Assembly: GCA_030704615.1 (NCBI GenBank)
Contig: CM060732.1
Location: 4,836,001-4,900,000 of the forward strand
Direction of reading: 5' to 3'
From: Takakia lepidozioides
Lineage: Eukaryota > Streptophyta > Takakiopsida > Takakiales > Takakiaceae
Length of the DNA: 64,000 bases
The position numbers and the translations under genes are program-made. The first letter of the stretch is position 1. The number at the start of each line of letters is the position of its first letter. This document shows, one piece after another, positions 49,139 to 61,700 of the stretch. The notes under the pieces are model-generated. The model searched no databases and was not told the DNA's origin. It saw only the letters and a program-made list of their open reading frames with translations.

Positions 49139-49863
49139 GGCAGACTAGTTGTGTGTGTATGCACTGTACGGTTTGGACAATGATGTAATTGTGTAGCGAT
49201 ATGTATGCGCATGACAACTATCAAGTGATTTTTCATGTAGTGTAAAACTAACTATAGTATATCTAGTTATCTATATTTTAATACTTGAAAGTAGCTTAAG
49301 TGTTAAGTAAGGTGTCAAGATCAATTTGACACCTAAAATGTCTTATCCTTACGTTTGTGGTCGTGAGGCTCATCCCTCTCGAATTGAGCCTGCACGACCG
49401 AGAGCTCTTTGTGTGCATATGAGTAGTTGAGTGTGCTTATACAGAGTAGGTTGTTATGGGGTGGATTCCTCGTAGCGCCGGGCTTAACTAATACATTTGA
49501 GTGATTTTTGAGTGATTTATTATGGTGGCAAACTACTTAAGTGTGTGCATGCGTTGTATCGTTTGGATAACAATGTAGTTGTGTAACGATTGGTATGCGC
49601 ACGACAACTATCAACTGATTTTTACTTCAATGTGAAGCTAATTACAATATATATATAGTTATTTATATTTCAACACTTGGAATTAGTTCAAGTGTTAACT
49701 AAGGTGTCAAGATAAATTTGATACCAGAAACGTCTTATCCTCACATGGTCGTGAGGCTAGTCTCTCTTGAGTTGAGCCTACATGACAGACATCTCTTTTT
49801 GTGCATATGAGTATGTGAGTATGCTTATGGGAGAGTAGGTTGTTGTGGGGTGGATTCTCCGTA

Positions 49864-50715
49864 CCGTCCCTTGACAACGGATTAGGCATTTTTGCGCCTA
49901 AATCCAAAATCAATCAATCAGAAAATTAGGCATGTTTTGAAAACAAGTTCTCAAATTAGGAATTGCATGCTACAATTTTTTAGAATTAGGCACATGAGAA
50001 GAGAAAACATCTATTTTCTTAAGAATAAAATTACAAAAATAGACACCCAATGCCCATGGGTCCTTCCTAGCTCTAGCTACCTTTCATTTCCTTTGAAACC
50101 CTAAAAATGCCCCTCTTTGTTGTACGCGGTGCTCCAAGGGATTTTACGGGCTTTCGAGCATACTTTCCAGGGAGAAGCTATGCGAGCAAATTTTGTAACC
50201 AATTTGTTTGCAGTGAATGATGATTTGGTGGACGGGAATGCTCAAGTCATTGAGGGTATCCCTGATATCTACCTTGACCTTAGTGTAAAGGAAACTATGT
50301 ATAGATGTCTTGCAAATCTACACATTGAAAATGAGGATATCCCCGATCTCAATGTGGTGGACGAAGTAGATGGAGAGATGATGACGATTAGCGAGGATGA
50401 TGAGTATGATGACATTGTCGAGTCGATGCAAAGGCTTTTCGAAGTTACATGGAGCTAGCTCTCGCAAATAGATTGCGATTTGTAGGAAGTTATTTCCGCA
50501 CACATATATTTGTATTGATTTTTGTTCAAAGAAATTTTGATCTTATTATAAACAACATGAGAAGAGGCTTGCAAGTTTTTTGGTGGAATTTTTGGACATT
50601 AGGCACTTTGGTCCCATATTTTCCTGAAATTAGGCTTAAATCTGAAAAAATCACAGAATTCGTTAGGCACTTTCATTTTGAATTAATTATCGCCTAATCC
50701 ATTGTCCAGGGACGG
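49864..50715. mobile_element. 852-bp DNA transposon with TIRs and TA target duplication
   Basis: The left end CCGTCCCTTGACAACGGATT and the right end (complement of ...CCATTGTCCAGGGACGG) match at 22 of the first 24 bases. TA flanks both ends (49862-49863 and 50716-50717), and the host LTR-like unit continues cleanly across the insertion. A TA duplication is the mark of Tc1/mariner-type elements. The motif ATTAGGC recurs near both ends, as transposase-binding subterminal repeats often do. It is too short for a full transposase and is probably non-autonomous. Confidence 0.88.
50117..50458 (+). CDS. Unrecognised acidic 113-residue protein inside the TIR element
   Basis: The frame starts at a methionine and ends at TAG, inside the element. 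It reads FEHTFQGEAMRANFVTNLFA, then IPDIYLDLSVKETMYRCLAN, then the acidic NEDIPDLNVVDEVDGEMMTI and EDDEYDDIVESMQRLF. Its regular composition and freedom from stops suggest a real protein or a recent remnant. It might be the C-terminal tail of a transposase, but no catalytic DDE residues can be pointed to. Expression is unknown. Confidence 0.4.
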   Translation: MLYAVLQGILRAFEHTFQGEAMRANFVTNLFAVNDDLVDGNAQVIEGIPDIYLDLSVKETMYRCLANLHIENEDIPDLNVVDEVDGEMMTISEDDEYDDIVESMQRLFEVTWS

Positions 50716-50857
50716 TAGCACGGTATCATGGGGTGCCCCGGACTTAACTAATATATTTGAGTGATTTATTATTGTGGTAGACTAGTTTGTGTGTATGTAT
50801 GCGTTCTATGATTTGGACAACAATGTAGTTATGTAGTGATGTGTATGCGCAAGACAA

Positions 50858-52178
50858 AGAGTTTATGATCACCTACTACTTACTACCCATACCCTACAAT
50901 GGAAAGGTTGAGTCGACCAAAGGTGTGGGGACAATGTTGACAAAACTTCATAATGCATGGAATGGACCATTGTTGTGCAAAGGTTTGATTTGGCCTTAGT
51001 TCCCCCGGCGGGTCCCAACCCATGTATATATATATATATGAAAAGATGGGATAACCGGATTTGGTTGAGAACTAGCGGCGGTGTTGTTGTTGTTGATGTT
51101 GTTTTTCTTTTTCCTTTTTTCTTTTTTTTGATCGGGTACTAGTGGCCCGAAAGAGGCAGGTTATGAACCTTTAGACCCTTGGGCTTGTTTGAGAACCCCA
51201 TAGTGAACCCTCATAAACTCCATTTGTCCATAACCACATAGGCTTTAAGATTTTATTTGTTGCCAAACGGCAGGATATTAGATAAAGATAAAGTTTCTTT
51301 AACATCCAGTGAATTTACAGAGCCTACTGCTCAACACACAGGCCGTGGAGGGCCCAATGGACGGTCTGAAGGCACATGTTGAAGGATTGAAAGGAGAGAG
51401 CTCCAAAACCCTGGCACCCGGAGGATGTGAACACAAAGTTGAAGTAAATCAAATGACCGCACAACACTGGAAAGGACATGGGGTCTCTGTCCAGGATAGG
51501 CCAACATACCCTAAAGGATTTTATATCCAACAGTTCACTGCATAGGACTACCGCTAGGTAGTATTGCACCACAATTGGTGCTTGGCACTCTGGCATATCT
51601 GGCTAAATCGACACGTGTCTAGGTATGTGGTATTTACCATTAAGAAGAGTGTGCTGGGATAGTGTGAAGGACTTTCACCACAATGTTTGTAGGTAACTAC
51701 CGTTCGTGACTTTCCACGGTCGTGTCCTCTCATCTGTTATCGTAGCTCTCGTAGGCCGTCCCAAGGCCATCCCCAAGTCTCCTTGCATCTCTGCCACTCG
51801 TTCTGCATCTTGATTTCTTTCACGGGCTACTCCTTGCTTATTTGTCTCTTGGACGCAAATCTGCTGGCAACATTTCTGCCATCCTCTACTGTTGACAGAG
51901 TTGTCAAGCTTTCCATATAATGGTTCTCCCTGTGCAAATTCGTGTCTTTCGAATTTGCTCGCAGAAAGAGGACTTTTAACTGAAGGCCATTCCAACGTGG
52001 TTGCATAACATGGAGTAGTTCTATCAATCTAACTATGCACTATATGTTTCCCTTGGTTTGCATCTCCATCTTGTTCGTCTGTTCTCTATGTCTCTTCAGT
52101 CTCTTTCACGACATGAAGCTTTATGAGTAAAGGATTCTATATTTTGGTGTAGAAGTCGGGTTTTTTTGTTAATGCGAT
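50858..52178. other. Intergenic region upstream of the paladin gene
   Basis: It contains a TA microsatellite near 51025-51038. No gene is identified on either strand. Any promoter of the paladin gene should lie here, but I cannot name core elements with confidence. Confidence 0.4.
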
Positions 52179-55100
52179 ATGGCTGCATCAAGAGAACCGG
52201 AGGATGTGATTATATCAAGAGGCGGCTCAGTGCTTGGCAAGAAGACGATTTTGAAGAGTGATCACTTTCCCGGATGCCAGAATAAGCGACTGTTGCCTCA
52301 TGTGGATGGAGCTCCTAACTATCGACAGGTTGCATGCGTGTCCCCATTTTTACCAACAATGAATCTCATGCGTGGTTGATGTTGTAATGTCCGGTGCTTA
52401 CGTCGAGTCGAGAAAGTATTCTACTTCTGAGTAACCCCGCCTCATGATGGAATCCTTATTTAATGCTGTGAGGGAAAAACCAATTTTGTGGCCAATCCCT
52501 TACATGTTCCTACTTCTGCAGTTTGTTTCTCATTGGCTTATAATTAGCACGCCTTGGTCAACGACCGTCTGTGTCTTTCCGATCTACTGACGCCTCCCTT
52601 TTCCAAATAGCTCGTTACCATGAATCCCATGCCTCTAGTCTGTTGGGGCGGCTCTTTTAAAACCGATATGTGGTGCAGGGGTGTTGTTACGTGTGAAATA
52701 TGCCTGAATGGGGAGATAGCATCGATTCATGATTGAGGTCCTTCATGAAACCGAGCGCTTGGTACAAGATTGGGAATGGCTGTCTGGACAACTAGTTTCA
52801 CAACTAAATTACAGTTCAATTCTTGTCCATCTCAGTTGTGAGGCATACTAGATGTAGGAGAACGACTTGTTCGTACGCTTTAGTGAGAAAGGGCGAGCAG
52901 ATGTTGAGTTTCGAGGGAGGAAATGCAGGTGGGGTCAATGCCAGTGTACGGAGTAGCCATCCCCACTGTTGACGGGATACGAAGAGTGTTGGAGCTAGTA
53001 GCAGCAAGTAGGTACGGTGGCCACCGTGTCCTGTGGCACAACCTGCGAGAAGAACCGGTATATGCCTCTGCTCTACTCTGTGACATAGTCCTGCTGGTTT
53101 GGAGTATTCACAAATCTCAACTTCATTACAGCAGGTGAAAGCCTTTCTAGGCCAAGGTTCAGCTACCTACACTGCTGGCTTAGCTGTGAGAGTTGGGTTC
53201 TCAGTGATATTTGCGTGTCGAAAGGTGGCTGTGAGTCTGAATGGATGACCTGTGTGTTTAACTCGGACAGGTTGTATATGTCAATGGACGCCCATTTGTT
53301 TTGCGGGAGGTGGAACGACCCTTCACAAATTTGGAGTACACAGTAAGCTCTCTTTATTCCTTCAGTATCTTTCTCCAACGTCTACCATCTGCATATTGTA
53401 TGCGTATCTCTTTTGATAGTGGCATGTCTCTCCATATGGTGCTTGCAAGGTGGGCCACAGGCACTGAGATTTGACATGCTTAATAGATTTTAGGTCTGAA
53501 AACAAGGTGTCAGTAAGGGCATGATACCTCAGTGGGGTTAGATTTGTGGGATGGACGATGATCATTGCATGGGATAGCCAATCGATCCTCATACTACCTT
53601 TTCAAAAGGTGGTGGCACCCTTCTTTAGTTGAGTAGTCAGTTTGGGAGTGGTGCTTTGTCTTTGTACCCCTCTTCTGGTGGTGCTTCTTGTTGGGCATTC
53701 ACACATAGTAAGTGCCCAGTTGCCTGGATTGACCTGCAGTCTGTTTGTTTTACGCCATGTCATGTTCTCAAGTATACAGAGGGGGTTGCTTGCAGTTTGC
53801 ACGAGATTTCTTGTGTGTTTCTCCCAAAAAATCAGAAAAACATACTCCAACGTGCATTCACCTCCAGCTTTGAATGGATCCCTCATGAGTTGTGGGCAAA
53901 TGGAGAGTTGGACGGAGCTTACCTCTCCTGTCACAACTGGTATCCAGTAGTGAAGTGGACAATGGACTTGATTTCTGCTTCAAGTACAGAGAAGCAGCCT
54001 GATACGTACTTGTTGAACCTGAGAAGTTATGTAGTAGGTTTGGAAATCAGTGTTTAACATTCTCTAGCAGAATGTGATACGGCAGAGGCACAAGCCAATA
54101 AAAATCGGCAGACAGTAGGTTTATACGAGGGGTGTAGGGTGAAAAAAACTGCATTTTGCATAAAGAAGGTGGCATTTTGGAGTACGGATGACAACATAGT
54201 AGTAAAATGGTGGATGTATGTCATGTCCTAACCAATTATCCTGACAAAGTGTCTGTGGATTGGGCATTGCTGCAGGCCTCCCAGGTACGTGAACGCCTGG
54301 GGGCTTACTGCAAGTGTCCAATTTGCGGAGACTCCGAGGAGATGCAAAGTTTATGGTAACAACAAAAGTTTTAAATGCATCAGCAGGCTAGTGTGGAAGC
54401 CAGTGTCAGGTACAATGAAGGGCAAAGACACACACAAGCCTGGCATTGTTGTTGTGGAAGAGCCCCATGGACCATTACTGTCCTAGTATTACTTCCTAAG
54501 GGGCTTCTTAGCGAGTTCTTGTGTGTCATTCTATTGTCATTGAATGTGCGTCTCTTAGGGTTTTCTGTAAACCTTCCCTCCATGTTGAGATGCAAGGGTT
54601 ATGCTTCCTGTTTGAAAAGGGCAAGGTGCCCTTGCTCTTCAATGCACTCAGTGGCCGAAACCTGTCCATGTGTGCCTCCACTCCTGTGCCTTGTGCCGTT
54701 GGAACTGAAGTAAAAGCAAACTTAGACAGGGTTGACTACATTGGAGAGGGTTGGGCTATGTCATGTGTGCCAACAGGGAATCAATAGGCAAAGGGTGGAG
54801 CAGATGGAAGCTCGATTGAAGGAAGATGTTTTGAGGGAAGCTGCACGGTATGTTTTGTTAACTCTGCCATGTTTTCCTTTTATTACAGCAGGTGGATACA
54901 GCAGGTGGATTCTCTACTCCTGAGGGTGGCCAGGTTTTGATTAAAGATATGTGTTTGAACAAGCTGTTGGAATTTTGCACAGGTATGTGAACAAGGTGAT
55001 GGTCAGTGATGAGCTGCCTGATGGTCAAATGGTAGACCAATGGGAGCCCATTGGTCAAGACTCTGTTCAAACTCCTCTTGAGGTAAAGTGCTGTACGTTT

Positions 55101-56693
55101 TGTGGGCTAAGTTGACAGCCTTGCAGTGGGTTGGTGGACATTGCTAGGTATATGAAGATATATGGGCATGGAGTCACATTTTCTGTCTGGTATGGTGCAC
55201 AGGTGTATGAGAGTTTACAGGCGGAAGGCTACTTGGTTGATTATGAGCGGATACCGATCACTGACGAAAAATCACCCAAGGAACGGGACTTTGATCTTCT
55301 GGTCAGCCCTTCCCTCAACAAATTTGTTGCTTCAGGGTAACTCTTTTTCAGGGTTTTTAAAGTGGAGAAATGGTCTGTTGAGATGGAGTAGGTTTAGGTG
55401 GGTGTACTGATATAGTTTGGGGTGCAGGTACAGCGGCTCTCCCAAGCTGATGTGGGCACAAAGCTGGTGTTCAACTGTCAGATGGGGCGAGGCCGCACGA
55501 CTACAGGCATGGTTGTTGCTACCCTTATCCACCTGCGTCGTACAGGGGTCACAGGTACTTGATTGCTACCCAAATCACATTGCCCTGATTGTCCATTGCT
55601 TTTTACAATCGAGGGCTACCCATGTGTTCTGTGAAGTAGGTGTTTTTGTTCAAAGCAATATGCAGTGGACCATCCGGTAGTTTGCCTCACTTAGACCTCA
55701 AGATTACACTTGAAGAGGAGTTCGTAGAGGCTGCATATCCCAGACCAGCATTGCTGCAGTTTCAAGATAGGCCTCACAGAGCCTGGGAACAAGGCCTGAG
55801 CCCAATTTTGAGTCCTTGGTTTCAAACCTCTTGCCTCTTTCAGGATTCAGTGAGGAGTACAAAAGTCACCAATGTCTAAGTCCCATGAAGACAAGAGAAA
55901 GAGGTTGCATCTGGGCATGTTGCAGGGCTGCCAAGGTCAAGCTCAATGGGGCAGATTCATGAATCGGTAGAAGAAGTGATGTACGACGTGCCAGACTCTG
56001 ATGAGGCACTTAGGAGAGGTGAATACACTGTGATTCGTAGCCTCATCCGTGTGTTGGAGGTAAGCCTCGTATGTAGGATGAGGCCTCTCTCTGTCTTTCT
56101 CAGGAATCTTTCTTCTCTGCTGTAAGCTGGCCTCCTTACTACATGAAGAATGATCGTCTGTGTAGTCTCTGGACCTAACCCTTGGAAAAACTTGCCATGG
56201 CAGGGTGGTGTGGAGAGCAAACGACAGGTTGATAAAGTCATTGACAAGTGCTCTGCAATGCAGGTACCTGCTCACACTTATGGCTGCAATTAATGTTCAC
56301 TGTCATGTTCCCCAACCAGGAATGACATACTTGTAATTTGTGGTTTTGACCAAGCTTCTTGGAGTGCAGGGCTGGCAGGTTCTCAATTTAGGCTTTGTCT
56401 ATGACAGGGTGTGAGCCAATGTATTCTGTGACTTTCTCGGCATGCGTTTTGCAGAATCTGCGGGAGGCAATTGCAGGGTATCGTAACAGCATTCAAAGAC
56501 AGGCAGATGAAAAGAAGCGAGAAGCGGGACTGTCCCTATTTGTGGAGTACTTGGAGCGCTATTATTTTCTCATCTGCTTTGCAGTGTACATTCATACTGA
56601 TAAATCCTCTTCAGGAAGTCGCCGCCAACCAGGCCAGGGTGGCTTTCAACAGTGGATGCGTGCACGGCCTGAGCTCTACAGTATCCTCCGCAG
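52179..56693 (+). other. Paladin domain 1 (intact P-loop)
   Basis: The P-loop in exon 55428-55554 is NCQMGRGRTT, a full C-x5-R active-site signature. Then come the helical stretch EEVMYDVPDSDEALRRGEY, VDKVIDKCSAMQ and VEYLERYYFLICFAVYIH. All reading across exons is open, so this third of the gene shows no damage. Introns interrupt it about ten times. Confidence 0.85.
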
Positions 56694-56794
56694 GTCTTTT
56701 CTCTTCCTAAATTTTTTTACCACGGTTGCTCTGATGGACTCTTTTATCTTCTGTGGTTACTTTGTGCTGTGACATCTTCTGTGTTGATTCACAG

Positions 56795-58557
56795 GTTGCT
56801 GAGGCGGGATCCAATGGGTGCCCTTGGGTATGGAAATAACCCTCCAGGCTTTATCAAGAAGTCAACGGCGGTTGGGAATGGGCGTCCCAGTAATATGGAG
56901 ACTGTAGTGGCCTCCAGAAATGGAGAAGTGTTAGGAAGGCAGACGGTGTTGAAGAGTGACCACTGTCCTGGTTGTCAAAGCATGTACCTCCCAGAGCGAG
57001 TAGAAGGGGCACCCAACTTCAGGGAGGTGGGAGGTTTTCCTGTGTATGGGGTAGCCAATCCAACCATTGAGGGTATTCGTGCTGTCTTGCATCGGGTTGG
57101 TGATGGAAGCAGTGGACGGCCAGTTTTATGGCACAACATGAGGGAGGAGCCTGTTGTCTACATAAATGGCAAGCCTTTTGTGCTACGTGAAGTAGAGCGC
57201 CCTTACAAGAACATGCTTGAATACACTGTACGCATGAGCCCCTTTATTTTATTGCCGAAACATAGAGGGTGGGTATAACAGATGTATTTGAATCTCTAAA
57301 TCCACAGCCACTTTGCACCTCCTGCATGCTGTGCCTTCCAGAAGTTAAACCTTGCATCACATGTATCAAGGTAATATGGTTGCTTTGTTTTTCTACATTT
57401 CCTGCTTTAGTGGGCCATAAGCTGTAAATGGCAGAATTTGGAAAGTTTTCGGTGTGTAATTGGTGTGACTAGAGCTTGACTTGAAGAAGGGTGCCGCCGC
57501 TGTCCTGCATTGGATCACGTAGGGCATTGACAGAGAGAGGGTGGAGCAAATGGAGGCACGGTTGAAGGAAGACATATTGTGGGAGGCTGAGCGATATGCA
57601 GGTGCCATCATGGTGAATCATGAGACAGATGATGGACAGATTTTTGATGCTTGGGAGCCCGTGAGCCCGGGTGCTGTACAGACACCCTTGGAGGTTTATG
57701 AGTGCTTAGAAGCTGAGGGCTTTTGTGTGGAGTATGCAAGAGTGCCCATCACAGATGGCAAGGCTCCCAAGAGCTCTGATTTTGGCACCCTTGCTTCTCG
57801 CATTGCATCTGCTCCTCGGGACACTGCCTTTGTTTTCAATTGTCAGGCAAGTCCTGAGACACGCTATTAGGGTCACGTCTTGTTTTTGCTCTCACGTCTG
57901 ACATCTCTAGAAGTTGAGGCTCTCTCTTGCCCCCTGATTGACTGTGATTTGGCTGGCCAGATGGGACGTGGGCGCACAACAACTGGGATGGTGATAGCAT
58001 GCCTGGTGCTACTCCGCTGTGAAAAGGGAAGACCACTGAGGATGCCGGGCTTGCTAGCACCAAGTTCAGAGGTGGATAGTGGGTCAAGCAGTGGGGAGGA
58101 GGCCAGTAGTGATACACCAATGGGCAGTCCCATGAACAAGATAGAGCGCCAGAAGTCCGTGGCAGGGTTTGTGATGGATGATATCCCTATTGTCAGGAAG
58201 ATAACACGCCTGCTTGAAAATGGTGCTGAGTGTCGTGAGGCGTGAGATGCTGTGATTGATCATTGTGCTGCAATGCAGAATCTGCGGAAAGCTGTACTTC
58301 ATTATCGGCGTGCATTCAACCAGCAAAACTTGGAGCACCATGCGAGGCGCGCTGCACTGAATCGTGGTGTAGAATACTTGGAGCGCTACTTGATGCTTAT
58401 TGCTTTTGCAGCATACTTAGGTAGTGATGCTTTTGATGGCTACTGCCAACAGGGCTGCTCTGGGACCTCTTTCAAGGCATGGATCCATCGCCGTCCAGAA
58501 GTGAGGCAGATGAAATGGAGCATGCGCTTGAGACCTACACGTGTGTTCACCATTACT
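56795..58557 (+). other. Paladin domain 2 (GC-AG intron at the P-loop, one stop)
   Basis: This domain has fewer introns than domain 1. The catalytic signature NCQ-MGRGRTT is split by an intron (57847-57960) with a GC donor (CAG|GCAAGT) and normal AG acceptor. A Ser/Glu-rich insert (SSEVDSGSSSGEEASSDTPM) follows the P-loop. TGA at 58243 interrupts CREA-DAVIDHC, where the corresponding place in domain 1 has Val. Confidence 0.82.
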
Positions 58558-58729
58558 GTAGGTTATTTTCAAGTCCATGCTGTACCTCAGTCTTGTGCTT
58601 GCTCATCTCAAACCCGGGCAAAACTATTGTAGCCAGTCTGAAATAGTTGGAGTTGTTGAGAGTGTAGTGCTTGTATTCTGGTGTTGGGAAGTCTGATCTG
58701 CAGGTGACTTGCGTTTACATTGGTTGTAG

Positions 58730-61700
58730 GAGGTTGAATACAAATCACCAGGGGAAGGTAATGAGGGAGATGCTGTGATGGAAGCAATTGTGAAGGCACG
58801 CAATGGAGGGTCCCTTGGGAGCGTTGCTATTCTGAAGATGTACTTTTTCCCTGGTCAAAAGACAACCTCTGACCATGTACCCGTTTCTGGTGCACCCCAT
58901 GTCTGCAAGGTATGCTTACCACTTTTTTGCTTGTAGAGTTGGATATAAGGTTCCCACGTCACTGATTTCGCTGGTCTTTAAGCATAACCTTGTAGTTGTG
59001 GGATGCAAGGGCACAGCCTCTTGAAATTGTGTGCTGCTTATTGCTTTGAAAGTTGATGCTTCTTTCTGCAAGTGTCAGGTTCAGATATGTGGGCTGGTCT
59101 GTTGCTAGTGTCCTGTTTCAATGATCAAGGGTAATTGCAGGATCATGTGGAGATTGTTTGAGTATGGTAAAAATGACCGGGTTGCGGGGGCTACTATGCT
59201 TGAGTGGTTGGAACAGGTGGAGGGTTTTCCGGTGCACAGCATGGCCACACCTACCATAGATGGGGCTAAAGCAGTGCTTTCCCATTTGAATGCTGAGCCA
59301 TCGTTTGTAGAACCTGGCCATAAAGCAATTGTGACAGACTTGCGGGAAGAGGCAGTGGTGTACATGCACGGTAATCCCTTCGTCCTCCGCGAGCTGGATC
59401 AGCCTGTCAGCACCTTGAAGCATGTTGGCAATTAAGGGCCTGTGGTAAGTGTTCGTGTATCTTCTCCTGGAGGCTAACCTCCCATTGCCTGCACATATCG
59501 TGTCATGTTGCATGTTATCTAGGTATCTCCTGGAAAAGATTCAGTTTTGGCAAGTTTCTCGAACACTCTCATACAGATTGGAAATTAGGCTGCACGTCTT
59601 TGAAAGGTGGGCGAGCACCCAAAAGTGCACAATTGCTGTAGGTGGAACAAATGGAGAGCAGGTTGAAGGAGGACATATTGGCAGAGGCTGCCCGATCAGG
59701 TGGTCGCATGCTGCTCCACAGGGAAGAGTTTAACCCTGTGACCCAGCAGTCAGACATAATTGGCTAAGGGGAGTCCATCACACGTGACGATGTACGAACT
59801 CCTTCTGAGGTTTATACTGTGTTGAAGGTGGAAGGTTATAACATAGACTACAAGCGCATCCCCCTGACAAGGGAGCGGGCTGCATTGGCCACTGACGTTG
59901 ATGCATGCACGGCGCGCTTGGATGAGTAAGTTTCCTCTGTTCAGGTTGTGGGATAATTTCTTATGCCTGTGACAAGGCTAGAATAAAATTGCTTTCTTCT
60001 ACTGTATATGTTATTATTAGAGTTGGTTATCTCTTTTTTCCTTGGTTACCCTCTCAAATTGGAGTCCAGGGCTAGTAGGCTCTTGACATATTAAAGAAGT
60101 AGTATAGCACACATTGTTTCTTTACATGTTTACTGTGATTGCTGGTCTGCGGGTAAGGACGGAATGCTCAGATATGTGGATATGTAGGTAGACAGCTGTC
60201 AGTACTTGGCTGTTGCTATGTGCAGGGGCCTAGGTGGCCTGGATCTCTTGGTGATGTGGTGCCAATGTAGTCAGTATATAGTGTGTTGATGCATGGCCAG
60301 TTATCTGAGGCAAGCGAAGGGGAAGCCGACCTGTTAAAACTTTGACATGAAGTCTAACTGGTGGTAATCACATATTGACAGGGCCGGAAAAGGGGGTGGA
60401 GTATTGCTTCATATCGCACACGGGTTTTGGGGGCGTCGCTTATGCCATGGCCAGCACTTGCCTTAGGCTACAGGCTGAAGCCCAGCTGGCCAGCTTGTCG
60501 GCCTCATCATCTAGAGTAACCGACATGCTTAGTCCCATCCTGTTGGCAGGAAATGAAGTGGTGGTTACTCGGCCTGTGGATGAAACCCAGGCTTTTCAGC
60601 AGGGTGATTACCGGGACATCTTGAGACTCACTCGTGTTCTAACCAGTGGCCCTGCCAGCAAAGCTGAGGTTGACATCGTCATTGACCGGTACGTACCTCT
60701 CATTACCTGTTTGGTTCAACGGCGACCTGTTGTATTTGATGGCGACCTGTTGGTTTAGGAAGCCATCCCCACCTTGTTTACACTTTAAGGAAGCTCACTG
60801 TCCGGATTGTCTGATCAATGTTGTGAGAAGGGAGGCTGGGCCTCTAGATGTTTCTAAGTCAAAGCTAGTCTCATACTGGTACAAGCTGCATACACTGGAC
60901 TAATGATTCTCCTGCGAAAGATTAAGACTGGGATATCATCTGTATCCTCTGCGTAGAAGCTTTATGCAGGAAGATAGCAGGGGGAAAGTCCAGTAGGGTC
61001 GTGCCAGGGGGACAATCAACATTTTACATACTCAGGGATAATATTATCTGGGCACTGTTGTTGTGGTGGTGAAGGTGTGGAGGAGCTGGCAACTTAAGTG
61101 ATGATATTTTTTACTACAAGCAACAGGTGGATGGCTGTGGCAGTGATGAAGAACGCAGATCCTTTCTTCTTGATGTGGGCATTAAGGCTCTTAGGTCTGC
61201 CTTCTCTGCACCCTTCATTATTTTTTACTACAAGCAACATGTGGATGGCTGTGGCAGGGATGAAGAACGCAGATCCTTTCTTCTTGATATGGGCATTAAG
61301 GCTCTTAGGTCTGCCTACTCTGCACTCTTCATTTTAGTTCTCACTTACTTTCGAAGAAGGATGTGCATATGGCTTCCAGGTTAAGGCCCTGTCTTTAGTC
61401 AACATCGCCATCATCATTTGGTTAAAAAGAGTTTGCTATTCAGGCATGATGCTGTGCTGTTACTTCAATGGTGGTTGGCTTTCTAGTTTGCTTCATAACA
61501 AAATCTGCCTTAGACGCCTGTACACAAAGATCCAAGGCGCTTACTAGGGTTGGTTGCTCTTTCAATTCACTAGCCTATTTCAAATAGGTTATGTTCAGAG
61601 CCCCTTGTGCTATACATCCAACCAGTGTTTGGGTTTGTGTTTCACATGCTGCAGTAATAGTTATCTTTTTCCGAAATGCAATCAAAGGAGGATTTAGACC

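Larger units (their letters stand above)
49139..50857 (+). repeat. LTR-like unit of about 387 bp in tandem, interrupted
   Basis: Units start at about 49139 (TGTGGCAGACTAG after CCAT), 49525 (GTGGCAAACTA) and 50772 (GTGGTAGACTAG). Each carries TAAGTGTTAAGTAAGGTGTCAA and GTGGATTC as landmarks. The order of landmarks resembles the first part of the TGTCATGG LTR, so they may be a distant relative. The second unit is split by the 852-bp element, and the third is cut short near 50857. Confidence 0.75.

Noticed and set aside
51675-51995. A minus-strand gene upstream of paladin
   Set aside because: The 106-codon frame has no family resemblance and no splice or start context. Probably chance.
55640-55879. 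An extra paladin exon at 55.64-55.88 kb
   Set aside because: Exon 55428-55554 joins 55926-56059 in phase and gives continuous family text, so this interval is intron.
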